Assembly: GCA_050251735.1 (NCBI GenBank)
Contig: JBFWMF010000001.1
Location: 1 to 64,000 of the forward strand
DNA length: 64,000 nucleotides
Source of the DNA: Desulfitobacterium sp050251735
GTDB lineage: Bacteria; Bacillota; Desulfitobacteriia; Desulfitobacteriales; Desulfitobacteriaceae
Reading direction: 5' to 3'
In this document: piece after piece, positions 17,901 through 25,396 of the stretch
Numbering within the stretch: position 1 is the stretch's first letter
How the letters are laid out: every line of letters starts with the position of its first letter
Notes under the pieces: generated by a model
What the model was told of the DNA's origin: nothing
Seen by the model: only the letters and a program-made list of their open reading frames with translations
Database searches by the model: none
Position numbers and translations under genes: made by a program

Positions 17901-18027
17901 GGGTATCCTATTAAATGGAATCTGTCTGATTGATCCGACGGTTAAAGCCGGAGTTTACGGATTTGCTGAGATGTTAACAGGTAATGCAAGTCGCAACGGC
18001 GGGGCCTACAGAATCGAAAAGGCTTAG
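14929..18027 (+). CDS. TtrA-like molybdopterin oxidoreductase, selenoprotein (Sec253 at in-frame TGA)
   Basis: A catalytic subunit of the DMSO-reductase family, 1032 residues when TGA 15685-15687 is read as selenocysteine. The N-terminus is a Tat signal (MKRREFLKLS). A 4Fe-4S site follows with C-x2-C-x3-C (CLGCYTAC) and a later STLCGRG cysteine. Sec253 sits in HTHAYT-U-GGS, where relatives of the TtrA/PsrA/ArrA group have the cysteine that ligates Mo or W. The frame is uninterrupted on both sides with no base shift, and a SECIS-like hairpin follows at once. Length and N-terminal layout fit tetrathionate reductase TtrA better than the shorter PhsA/PsrA. The substrate is unproven; tetrathionate, thiosulfate, selenate or another oxyanion is possible. 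AAGAGGTGATC precedes the ATG; three partner genes follow. Confidence 0.88.
15688..15724 (+). promoter_or_regulatory. SECIS-like hairpin directing selenocysteine insertion
   Basis: Thirteen bases after the TGA, CGCCTG (15701-15706) pairs perfectly with CAGGCG (15712-15717) around the loop CGGGT. Bacterial SECIS elements lie directly after the UGA, inside the coding sequence, and present a GGU-containing apical loop to SelB. Here the loop GGT begins 22 bases after the TGA, inside the range accepted by SelB in studied systems. Confidence 0.8.
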
Positions 18028-18038
18028 GTGGTGGCAGC

Positions 18039-18743
18039 ATGCTTGTGAAGAAGAAGTCGAATCCAATGGCCCAAATAGCTACCTCACGCAAAGAAATGTA
18101 TGCCTATTTTGGTGATTTATTTCTGCAAGAGCCAAATGCGGACCGCTGGCCTCATCAACGGCAGGTACTGGTAGCGTTTCTCCGAGAGGCAGGCTTTGAG
18201 CCCCAGCTCGGTGAGACTATTCCAGAAGGTTCTTCTACGTTCATCAATGATTTGCGCCAAGAATATTATGACTGTTTTTTTGTTCCTAAATCCGGAAGAT
18301 TTGTACCGCCGTATGAATCAGCATTGTTATCCTACCAAGACCATAAAAGTAGATCTTTTGGCTCACTTAACCGGCCGGAGGCAAGCCATGTGGCTCAGTG
18401 TTATGAAGCGGTAGGTTTTAAACCGAGCGAGCTCAATATGTTTGGACCGCTTAAGGAAATCCGATTCCCAGATCATGCCGGATTTGAGTTCGTCTTTATG
18501 GCCATGCTTTGCCAAGCAGAAGAAGCGGCTCGGGAAAAGGATGATAACGCTACGGCTGAGGAATGGCAGTCGTTACAAGCTCAATTCTTGCAAGATCACT
18601 TGGCGAAATGGTGGTCGAATTTTGCTCTGGCGCTGGCCAAGAACGCGCCTGGGTTTTATGCTCAAGCTGCTAAGGCAGCGGATATATGGATTCAAAGTGA
18701 ATTGAAGTTAATTGATGATGAACTGAATAAGAGGGGGGATTAG
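18039..18743 (+). CDS. TorD/DmsD-family molybdoenzyme maturation chaperone
   Basis: A 234-residue all-helical protein of the TorD group. The diagnostic FVPPYESALLSY stretch lies near residue 88 and a long helical C-terminus follows. These chaperones bind the Tat signal and apo-form of a Mo/W enzyme until the cofactor is loaded. The gene starts 12 bases after the catalytic subunit gene and ends 3 bases before the FeS subunit gene, so it is surely dedicated to this enzyme. It has no signal peptide and acts in the cytoplasm. Confidence 0.9.
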   Translation: MLVKKKSNPMAQIATSRKEMYAYFGDLFLQEPNADRWPHQRQVLVAFLREAGFEPQLGETIPEGSSTFINDLRQEYYDCFFVPKSGRFVPPYESALLSYQDHKSRSFGSLNRPEASHVAQCYEAVGFKPSELNMFGPLKEIRFPDHAGFEFVFMAMLCQAEEAAREKDDNATAEEWQSLQAQFLQDHLAKWWSNFALALAKNAPGFYAQAAKAADIWIQSELKLIDDELNKRGD

Positions 18744-18745
18744 TC

Positions 18746-19348
18746 ATGCCGGATACTAAACCGCACTATGGCATGGTGATCGACTTGCGCCGTTGTGTCG
18801 GGTGCCACGCCTGCACAGTAGTCTGTAAAATGGAGAACAGTCTGCCGGAGGGATATTACCGTTCTTGGGTTGTCGAAGCGGACAAAGGAGCCTATCCGAA
18901 TGTTACAAGAGTTAAGCTCCCACGTCTTTGTAACCAATGTCAAAAAGCAGCCTGTGAAACAGTCTGCCCCACGAAAGCAACTCATCGCGATGAAGGTGGG
19001 GTTGTGGTGGTTGATCCTAAAAAATGTATTGGTTGCAGGTATTGCATTTCTGCCTGCCCCTATGATGCCCGCTATCTTGACCCTAAGAAAGGGATTGCCG
19101 ATAAATGCGACTTTTGTCTGGACCGAGCTAAAGCAGGGCTCATGCCAGCCTGTGTCAGTACCTGTGTTTCTCACGCTCGCTACTTCGGCGATCTAAACGA
19201 TCCCAACAGTGAAGTCAACAGCTTATTAAATGAAAATTCTTACCAGGTACTGCGGACGGAATTAGGGACAAAACCCAGTGTATTCTATATTGGGTTGGAT
19301 GAAGCCCTTGCAGGGGTAGATTATGCTAACCTAGTGGCAGGGAGGTAA
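18746..19348 (+). CDS. Four-cluster ferredoxin subunit (TtrB/PsrB/NrfC-like)
   Basis: A 200-residue electron-transfer subunit with four 4Fe-4S cysteine groups: CVGCHACTVVC (about residue 15), CNQCQKAACETVC, CIGCRYCISAC, and CDFC plus CVSTC. It would carry electrons from the membrane NrfD-type subunit to the cluster of the catalytic subunit. It has no signal of its own, so it is probably exported with the Tat-targeted partner. The GAGGGGGG ribosome site lies in the end of the chaperone gene. Confidence 0.93.
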   Translation: MPDTKPHYGMVIDLRRCVGCHACTVVCKMENSLPEGYYRSWVVEADKGAYPNVTRVKLPRLCNQCQKAACETVCPTKATHRDEGGVVVVDPKKCIGCRYCISACPYDARYLDPKKGIADKCDFCLDRAKAGLMPACVSTCVSHARYFGDLNDPNSEVNSLLNENSYQVLRTELGTKPSVFYIGLDEALAGVDYANLVAGR

Positions 19349-19352
19349 GGAA

Positions 19353-20390
19353 ATGGATTTTACTTTTATTTATGAGATCCAACATCATGCTGCCTTTGGC
19401 CAGCTTATTGTGCTATATTTCTTCCTAGCAGGGCTAAGTGCAGGATTATTCATGATCTCTAGCTTAAGTCCAGTCTTTGGCCTCAGGAAATTTGAGCCTT
19501 TAGCGAAACCAGCTAGTGCAATGGCGTTAGCAACCTTAATCCCCGGTTTGCTTGCTTTGGTCTTAGACTTAGGGCAGCCGATGCGGGCTTTGACCCTTTT
19601 CTTTCGGGTGAATCCAACCTCCATCATGAGCTGGGGTTCGTTTATTTTGCTTATTTACGGGATCGTGTGCCTCGGTTACACTTGGTTTCTTTGGAAGGAA
19701 GATCGTCGCTGTATTGCTTGGGGAAAAATAGGGGTAGTATTTGCAGCTGCTTTAGGACTCTACACAGGATTCTTGCTGGCAGTGGTCCCAGGTCGTCCCT
19801 TATGGAATTCAGCCATGTTGCCTGTACTCTTCCTAGTTTCTGGAGGAGTTGCTGCCTTAAGTCTTTTAAGCTTAGCAGAGGGCTTTTTTGCGAAATCCTT
19901 CATGTTGGAGGGTCAGGGAAGCAAGGAAGGAATGTCGAGCTTAAAGATCTGGATTGTGGGCTTAGAGGTTCTTTTGTTGGCGTTTCATTTGCTGGCTGTC
20001 TTGAGCGTGAGTGAAGCGGGATGGAATGTGGTTATAAATCTATTGACCGGGATGAAAGTGGTGCCTTTTGTGGTTATCCAACTGATCATCGGTAGCTTTT
20101 TGCCACTGTTCATTTTACTTTTCAGTAAGCGCTCATCAAAGGCACTCGGTGTTGCCGGGCTACTAAGCTTGATTGGGGTATTTGCCCTTCGCTACAATTT
20201 TGTCTTTGGCGGTGAGGAACTTCCTCAATCAGGAACGCTTCTTTACAACTTTGAAGGGGGCTTAAGTGGATGGGGCCTTACAGTTGGCTTGCTTGCCCTC
20301 ACTTTTGTTCTTCTCTATATTCTGCCACGGATGATGAGGAATTTAACAGATAGAAAGCCCTCTGTTGTAAGTAGCAAAAGCTTAACCTGA
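19353..20390 (+). CDS. NrfD/PsrC-type membrane quinol oxidase subunit
   Basis: A 345-residue polytopic protein with about nine hydrophobic segments. The N-terminus has the family pattern (FGQLIVLYFFLAGLSAGLFMIS, then LDLGQPMRAL and MSWGSF). NrfD-type subunits oxidise menaquinol without haem and pass electrons to the ferredoxin subunit. GGGAGGTAAGG precedes the ATG, 4 bases after the ferredoxin gene. It completes a catalytic/chaperone/FeS/membrane module. Confidence 0.92.
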   Translation: MDFTFIYEIQHHAAFGQLIVLYFFLAGLSAGLFMISSLSPVFGLRKFEPLAKPASAMALATLIPGLLALVLDLGQPMRALTLFFRVNPTSIMSWGSFILLIYGIVCLGYTWFLWKEDRRCIAWGKIGVVFAAALGLYTGFLLAVVPGRPLWNSAMLPVLFLVSGGVAALSLLSLAEGFFAKSFMLEGQGSKEGMSSLKIWIVGLEVLLLAFHLLAVLSVSEAGWNVVINLLTGMKVVPFVVIQLIIGSFLPLFILLFSKRSSKALGVAGLLSLIGVFALRYNFVFGGEELPQSGTLLYNFEGGLSGWGLTVGLLALTFVLLYILPRMMRNLTDRKPSVVSSKSLT

Positions 20391-20482
20391 TTAAGGCTAA
20401 AGTACAATTGCCTGAGGGTGTATAATAACGAGAAAAGCCTTGCGACTTAGAACTTCGGAAGGTTTCACTAGTGAAGAAAATA

Positions 20483-20532
20483 GGGTGTTGGCAGCAAAAT
20501 CTTAAGGGATTTTGATTGCCCGCCCTCTTTTT
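20483..20532 (+). terminator. Terminator after the selenoprotein operon (or attenuator of a leader RNA)
   Basis: A long stem (GGGTGTTGGCAGCAAAATC with GATTTTGATTGCCCGCCC, some G-U pairs and mismatches) is followed by CTTTTTG. A TATAAT at 20421-20426 and a second stem (AAGCCTT/AAGGTTT at about 20435-20466) precede it. The segment could therefore also be a short leader ending in an attenuator. No known riboswitch class was recognised. Confidence 0.6.
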
Positions 20533-20624
20533 GTATATAGAAATGTGTTTAACAGCAACTCCGATATGATAATTACATAGTATTTTACACCTTAAGAATT
20601 TGTTAATAATTTAACATGATTTTG

Positions 20625-20664
20625 TTAATGGGCATTAAGTCCTTTTTTTTCTATAATTTAATAT
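20625..20664 (+). promoter_or_regulatory. CRP/FNR-type (dehalobox-like) site and promoter of nrfHA
   Basis: TTAAT-GGGC-ATTAA at 20625-20638 matches exactly the TTAAT-N4-ATTAA pattern bound by CprK-type CRP/FNR regulators of Desulfitobacterium. A -10-like TAATAT at 20659-20664 would put the site near -40, as in class II activation; TATAAT at 20652-20657 is an alternative. The nrfH start is at 20724. Confidence 0.5.
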
Positions 20665-20723
20665 GGATGGGTAAGGAGGGAGAAAAGGGTCTCAAGCTAA
20701 ATATGAAAGAAAGGGGGGGAATC

Positions 20724-21212
20724 ATGAAATATAGCGGGGCGGAACATGAAGAAACCGATACTCAAGGTGGCAAACGCAAAAAAATATCTGGGAAGACATT
20801 AGTTATTGGTCTGTTAGCAGTATTGTGTCTAACTGCTGTCGTAGGTGTTCAAGGAGTGCATGCACTTACGAAGGATCCTAGTTATTGTGTCTCTTGTCAT
20901 GTCATGGAACCTGTTTATGGAACCTGGAGTCATTCATCGCACCGGGATATAGTCGGCTGTAATGATTGTCATACCGATCAAACCAACTATGCGACGAAGA
21001 CCTATACCAAGATTACCTCAGGAGTTCAACATCTTTATCACAATACCTTTAGTGATGTACCTGACAGCATTCGAATGAACGAAAAGAATAACGAAATGGT
21101 TCAGAATAACTGCTTAAACTGTCATCAAGATGTGGTAAGAAATATAAGCATGGATCCTAGTCGACAATGTTTTGATTGTCACCGCTATACTCCTCATAGT
21201 AATTATCGTTAA
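20724..21212 (+). CDS. nrfH: NrfH, membrane tetrahaem cytochrome c (quinol dehydrogenase)
   Basis: A 162-residue NapC/NirT-type protein with one N-terminal transmembrane anchor (about residues 25-45) and four CXXCH motifs: CVSCH, CNDCH, CLNCH and CFDCH. The first is CVSCHVM, matching NrfH, where the Met of CXXCHXM ligates haem 1. NrfH oxidises menaquinol and feeds NrfA. The start at 20724 has an AAGGGGGGG ribosome site; ATG 20616, 36 codons earlier, has none. nrfA follows 25 bases later. Confidence 0.94.
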   Translation: MKYSGAEHEETDTQGGKRKKISGKTLVIGLLAVLCLTAVVGVQGVHALTKDPSYCVSCHVMEPVYGTWSHSSHRDIVGCNDCHTDQTNYATKTYTKITSGVQHLYHNTFSDVPDSIRMNEKNNEMVQNNCLNCHQDVVRNISMDPSRQCFDCHRYTPHSNYR

Positions 21213-21237
21213 GGGAAAGGAAAGGTAGGTAAAGATT

Positions 21238-22572
21238 GTGAGAAAACGTGGAATAATACTCCTTAGCTTGATGGTCATCGTAGTCATCAGTTTAGTTGCC
21301 GTCGGCTGCGCCTCATCAGGTAGTCAGCAGGTCGTTTCTTACCGTGCGGAAATCGCGCCCGGAACCCTATCCGTCGACGAATATGCCAAATATTATCCTA
21401 AGCAATATGATACATTCATGAAAACTTCGGAAATGTCCAACGAAGGTAGTAAATATGGCGGTTCTGAGGAATATGATAAGTTAGTCCAATGGCCATTCTT
21501 AAAAGAGATATTTGCCGGCTATGGATTTGCTATCGAATATAATGAAGATAGGGGCCATAACTACACTCTTGAAGATGTGTCCAAAATTAAGCGTATTAAT
21601 GAAAAAAGTATCGCCTCCTGCTGGACTTGTAAATCAGCCAATATAGCTGGTGTAGTGGAAGAAATGGGCGATGCCTATTATGGCGCTAATTTCCATGACC
21701 TTAAGAGTAAAATCACGGAAGGTATAACCTGTGCTAATTGTCATGATCCCCAAACCATGAAGTTAGTTATTACCCAACCCCCTTTACGGGATACACTCAC
21801 GCGGTTGGGTAAAGATCCTGATAAGTTAACGACTCAAGAGCTACGGACAATGACTTGCGCTCAATGCCATGTGGAATATTATTTCGATGGGGATAAGAAA
21901 GTGGTCACTTTCCCTTGGGATAAAGGCACCACTCCGGATGACATTCTCGCTTATTATGAAGAAAAAGGGTTCTCTGATTGGAAACATGCTAAAGCAGGAA
22001 CACCTGAAATTAAGGTGCAACATCCTGAATTTGAGACATTTTCAGGAAGCACCCACGCTGAGGCCGGTTTATCTTGCGCCGATTGCCATATGCCTTATAG
22101 TATGAACGGTGGCGAAAAGATTTCTTCGCATTGGTGGACCAGCCCTCTTAAGACGATGAATGAAAGTTGCATGACTTGCCATAGGGAAGGCGAAGACTGG
22201 CTAAAAGAACGAGTATTCTATACTCAGGATAAAGTTGCGGATTCAATGGAAAAGGCAGGTAATGCCAATGTTGAAGCTATTGATGCTATTACGGCAGCCA
22301 ACGCTAATGGAGGCGACAAAGCTCTCATTGAAGAAGCGCGTGCCCTCCAGCGCAAGGCTCAATTCTATGTTGACTGGGTAGGAGCGGAAAACTCTATGGG
22401 CTTCCACAATCCTCAGTTGGCCTTCGATAGCCTTAGTAAATCCTTAGACTATGCTTATCAAGCGATCAATAAGGCGACTGAGGCCAGAACGGGAGTGGCT
22501 GCTCCGCAATTTGAAGTGAAGGCTCCCAAAACCAACAGCGAAACGGTCAAGATCTCATCGGAAAAAAGCTAA
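21238..22572 (+). CDS. nrfA: NrfA, pentahaem nitrite reductase (ammonia-forming)
   Basis: A 444-residue cytochrome c nitrite reductase. Haem 1 is bound by CWTCK, whose Lys is the special proximal ligand of NrfA's active-site haem. Four CXXCH motifs follow: CANCH, CAQCH, CADCH and CMTCH. The Tyr-containing HVEYYF segment after CAQCH fits the active site. The signal ends LVAVGC-A, a lipobox, so the protein is likely membrane-anchored on the outside. It reduces nitrite to ammonium with six electrons from NrfH. The start is GTG with AAGGTAGG before it. Confidence 0.95.
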   Translation: MRKRGIILLSLMVIVVISLVAVGCASSGSQQVVSYRAEIAPGTLSVDEYAKYYPKQYDTFMKTSEMSNEGSKYGGSEEYDKLVQWPFLKEIFAGYGFAIEYNEDRGHNYTLEDVSKIKRINEKSIASCWTCKSANIAGVVEEMGDAYYGANFHDLKSKITEGITCANCHDPQTMKLVITQPPLRDTLTRLGKDPDKLTTQELRTMTCAQCHVEYYFDGDKKVVTFPWDKGTTPDDILAYYEEKGFSDWKHAKAGTPEIKVQHPEFETFSGSTHAEAGLSCADCHMPYSMNGGEKISSHWWTSPLKTMNESCMTCHREGEDWLKERVFYTQDKVADSMEKAGNANVEAIDAITAANANGGDKALIEEARALQRKAQFYVDWVGAENSMGFHNPQLAFDSLSKSLDYAYQAINKATEARTGVAAPQFEVKAPKTNSETVKISSEKS

Positions 22573-22630
22573 TCGGTCAGCGTTATTAATTATCGGTTAT
22601 ACCTAAGGGGAATTTAAACTTATTGAAAAG

Positions 22631-22671
22631 CAGAGGTTAATTGGTGCTGTGACACCTTTCCTCTGTTTTTT
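22631..22671 (+). terminator. Terminator after nrfHA
   Basis: CAGAGG (22631-22636) pairs with CCTCTG (22660-22665) and encloses a second stem GGTG/CACC. A run of T follows. Confidence 0.8.
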
Positions 22672-22817
22672 CATTTTCAAGCCCAAATCCGTTGGCCATA
22701 AGAAACATATATAATAATATTGAGATTATTGAGCAAAAGGTATAAAATCAGAATGAGCCGGAATAGATAGAAAGGCAGTATCTCTATAGGATAAATATTG
22801 GATAAGCGTGGTGAGTG

Positions 22818-23231
22818 ATGCTGGACGAAGAAAAAGGACTTTATAGCATTGGTACAGTGGCAGAGTTAATTGGGGAACACCCAGAGACCCTAAGGGTCTG
22901 GGAAAGAAACAACCTGATTCATCCGGATCGGGCAAAGTACCAAAGAAAGTATTCCAACAACGATTTGTTGCGTTTAAAGTTCATTAAATTTTTAATGGAT
23001 GAAAAAGGCTTGAACATCGCGGGTGTCAAACAAATCACGGCTATGTATTCCTGCTGGTATAATCGTAATTGTAAAGGTGGAGCATTGAAGAATAGCTCGA
23101 CAATCATTAATGAATCCAAGCCGTGTTGGAAGATCGAGGGGAGCTACTGCCTGATCGCCAGTGACAAGAGTGAGCTATGTAGTTCTTGTGAAATGTTGAG
23201 GACCTGTTCCGGCTCTATGGGGTCCAAGTAG
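22818..23231 (+). CDS. MerR-family regulator with a cysteine-rich C-terminus
   Basis: About 137 residues. The N-terminal MerR/HspR-type winged helix is at about residues 8-75 (YSIGTVAELIGEHPETLRVWERNNLI, IAGVKQITAMY). After it comes a Cys-rich tail: CWYNRNC, one Cys in KPCWK, SYC, then CSSC and RTC. At least eight cysteines suggest an Fe-S cluster, zinc or thiol sensor. It lies directly downstream of nrfHA on the same strand but after a terminator. ATG 22818 and GTG 22815 are both possible starts. A role in sensing nitrogen oxides or oxygen is only inference. Confidence 0.8.
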   Translation: MLDEEKGLYSIGTVAELIGEHPETLRVWERNNLIHPDRAKYQRKYSNNDLLRLKFIKFLMDEKGLNIAGVKQITAMYSCWYNRNCKGGALKNSSTIINESKPCWKIEGSYCLIASDKSELCSSCEMLRTCSGSMGSK

Positions 23232-23245
23232 ATGAGCCCCCGTCT

Positions 23246-23273
23246 AGAGAACCATGTTGTGGTTCTCTTTTTT
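23246..23273 (+). terminator. Terminator after the MerR gene
   Basis: AGAGAACCA pairs perfectly with TGGTTCTCT around a 5-base loop, followed by five T. Confidence 0.85.
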
Positions 23274-23366
23274 CTTATGCATGGTAATGCAAGTAAGAAT
23301 TCGTTGTTGTCCATCTCTCATGGTATAATATTAATAAGTAACTCAAGCCGCTGAGGGGGAGTAGTG

Positions 23367-24356
23367 ATGAGCGAGAATATTCGGCTCCGGACAGAGCGAG
23401 AAGAATGGGAGCGGCTTTCGCCCTATGCCGCTAAAAGCAGTGAAGCTAAACGCCTTCGGGATGAGGAAGAATGCGATATACGGACCAAGTTTCAACGGGA
23501 TCGGGATCGAATTTTACACAGCAAGCCCTTTCGTCGGCTTAAGCATAAGACCCAAGTCTATATTGCCCCTACCGGGGATCATTATCGGACACGCATGACC
23601 CATAGTTTGGAAGTCTCCCAGATTTCTCGCACTATCGGCAGAGGGCTACGCCTAAACGAAGATCTGATTGAAGCTATTTCTCTGGGCCATGATGTAGGAC
23701 ATACTCCCTTCGGACATGTGGGGGAGGAGGCTATCGCTAAGCTCATTGGCTGCTTTGAGCATAATGAACAATCGATCCGTATCCTTACCGTGCTCACAGA
23801 GGAAGGGAAAGGGTTGAACTTAACCCGGGAAGTTTTGGACGGTGTACTTTATCATACAAGTGAAGGGATACCCTATACTTTAGAAGGTCAGATTGTCAAG
23901 ACTGGGGATCGCATCGCCTACCTATGTCACGACTATGATGATTCTCTACGAGCAGGACTGATTAAAAAAGGCGATCTGCCTGAACATGTGGTAAAAACTC
24001 TAGGGGAAAAGCCAAGCCAGATGATCACGACGATGGTGGTAGATATGATCGAGAGTTCCCAGAACCAGACCGCTATTAAGCAATCTTCCCTCGTGGCAGA
24101 GGCTATGCAGCAGTTTAGAATCTTCATGTTTGAGCGAGTCTATAATAACGATACCCTTCGTGAGGAACGCCGCAAAGGGGAGTATGTTGTGCAGGCTTTG
24201 TTTCATTATTATATGGAGAATTTATCTCAACTTCCTCAGGAGTACCTCAAGTGGGCCAATGAAGATCAAGTAAAAGCGGTAGTTGATTATATCTCAGGAT
24301 TGACCGATAATTACGCCATTGAACTCTTTCAAAAGTTCCTTGTGCCGAGGCATTAA
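23367..24356 (+). CDS. dgt: dGTPase-like HD-domain phosphohydrolase
   Basis: A 329-residue protein of the deoxyguanosinetriphosphate triphosphohydrolase-like family. HD-domain metal residues are visible: RMTHSLEVSQ (His), LGHDVGHTPFGH (His-Asp) and a later Asp in GDRIAYLCHDYDD. Length fits the Firmicutes dGTPase-like proteins that commonly precede dnaG. It likely removes dNTPs as nucleoside plus tripolyphosphate. ATG 23367 is preferred over GTG 23364; GAGGGGGAG lies just before. Confidence 0.92.
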   Translation: MSENIRLRTEREEWERLSPYAAKSSEAKRLRDEEECDIRTKFQRDRDRILHSKPFRRLKHKTQVYIAPTGDHYRTRMTHSLEVSQISRTIGRGLRLNEDLIEAISLGHDVGHTPFGHVGEEAIAKLIGCFEHNEQSIRILTVLTEEGKGLNLTREVLDGVLYHTSEGIPYTLEGQIVKTGDRIAYLCHDYDDSLRAGLIKKGDLPEHVVKTLGEKPSQMITTMVVDMIESSQNQTAIKQSSLVAEAMQQFRIFMFERVYNNDTLREERRKGEYVVQALFHYYMENLSQLPQEYLKWANEDQVKAVVDYISGLTDNYAIELFQKFLVPRH

Positions 24357-24438
24357 TTTTGTGCCGAAGTAGTAGCCTTTCCTTCCAAAGTTATACTTTT
24401 TGATAGCATATATATACTTTAAGACGGAATAAATAAAG

Positions 24439-24462
24439 ATGGCGAGCCAGTAGGCTCGCCAT
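24439..24462 (-). terminator. Hairpin between convergent dgt and GerMN genes
   Basis: ATGGCGAGCC-AGTA-GGCTCGCCAT, a perfect 10-bp stem. A T-rich stretch (CTTTATTTATT) follows in the minus direction, so it best serves the GerMN gene but may act both ways. Confidence 0.7.
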
Positions 24463-24507
24463 TCACTGTTGTTATATGTTTTAATAGTTCACTTTTATTC
24501 TTTAGAA

Positions 24508-25098
24508 TCACTTCAAAATCAAGCTCTCATCCGGCTCTACGGGAACTGAAGTGTCTAAGCCGCCGAGAATAGCTGCTTTGAGTTCCCCTTCGAGAAGGAA
24601 CTCAACACTTTGAACATCCGGAAGGGTAGTAAGGGTGTTCACAATACTGTAAAGCACCATTTCCTCCCCAGTGGTACCACCCTTGAAATTTTCTCGAAAG
24701 GATTTAGAAAGATCAAGGGTTGCCACACCGTCTTTAATCTTAACATCGAGAAGTTCAGTTTTCTCAGGAAGGGGGGCAACGGACCCCGTTGGAGGATTAG
24801 TAAATTCCTTGAAAATCTCCTTTATGGCAGCAACGCTAGTCTCCTCGGTGACCTTGAGGGTGCGTTTCGTAGCGACTAGGCCTGAAGCATCAGGGGTGGG
24901 GAAATAAAGTGTAACATCCATTGTTTTATTAACGGACGTAGAGGGTTCAGGAGTTTGGGTCTCAGCGCCATTTGGTGAAGAGGTATTCGTGGGCGGGGTA
25001 TTTTTAGAGATATCATCGGATCCACAGCCTACCGCAGTAAAGAGAAAAAACAAGAAAGAGAAAGCAAGGATGAAACTGCGAAATCTCAAGTTATTCAT
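24508..25098 (-). CDS. GerMN-domain lipoprotein
   Basis: A 196-residue lipoprotein. The signal ends FTAVGC-G, a lipobox (Cys25). A Thr/Pro/Asn-rich linker follows (to about residue 57), then one GerMN domain (about 60-190: VTLYFPTPDASGLVATKRTL, TSVAAIKEIFKEF, GVATLDLSKSF, LYSIVNTLTTLPDVQSVEFLLEG). The domain was defined in the spore germination protein GerM. B. subtilis GerM has two such domains, so the role here may differ. GGTGGGAGG precedes the ATG on the minus strand. Confidence 0.88.
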   Translation of the reverse strand: MNNLRFRSFILAFSFLFFLFTAVGCGSDDISKNTPPTNTSSPNGAETQTPEPSTSVNKTMDVTLYFPTPDASGLVATKRTLKVTEETSVAAIKEIFKEFTNPPTGSVAPLPEKTELLDVKIKDGVATLDLSKSFRENFKGGTTGEEMVLYSIVNTLTTLPDVQSVEFLLEGELKAAILGGLDTSVPVEPDESLILK

Positions 25099-25396
25099 GA
25101 TTGGCCTCCCACCTTTCTTATTTCATTTTAGCACGAAAAGGTTAGTCGGAAAAGGGTCAACGGCTCCTATTGGAAGTGTAGGAAAGAAAAAGTCGAAATA
25201 AAGGAGGAAATAGTTAAGCAAAGTAGAATAATAATTAGAGATAATAAATATATCTAGAATATATATTGTACACCAATCACGCCAGATTTTAAAGAAATAC
25301 TTAAAAAGAGGATTCTTGAGTTTTTTGGCGAACAATAAAGTACTATTATCTTGACATTTTGTCAAAAATATGGCATAGGGTGGCGAAGAACAATCG
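25099..25396 (+). promoter_or_regulatory. dnaG upstream region with TTGACA-containing inverted repeat
   Basis: An AT-rich gap. TTGACA at 25351-25356 begins the inverted repeat TTGACA-TTT-TGTCAA (25351-25365). It would serve as a -35 box, but the -10 partner about 17 bases later (CATAGG) is poor. Nothing else recognisable. Confidence 0.35.

Noticed and set aside
15772..18027. Separate gene for the C-terminal part of the molybdoenzyme, starting at an internal ATG
   Set aside because: The frame extends upstream without a break to the TGA; the part lacks the FeS motif and ribosome site. Read-through as Sec explains it better.
20398..20466. Known riboswitch (Moco, c-di-GMP, guanidine) before nrfHA
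   Set aside because: The expected consensus words of these classes were not found.
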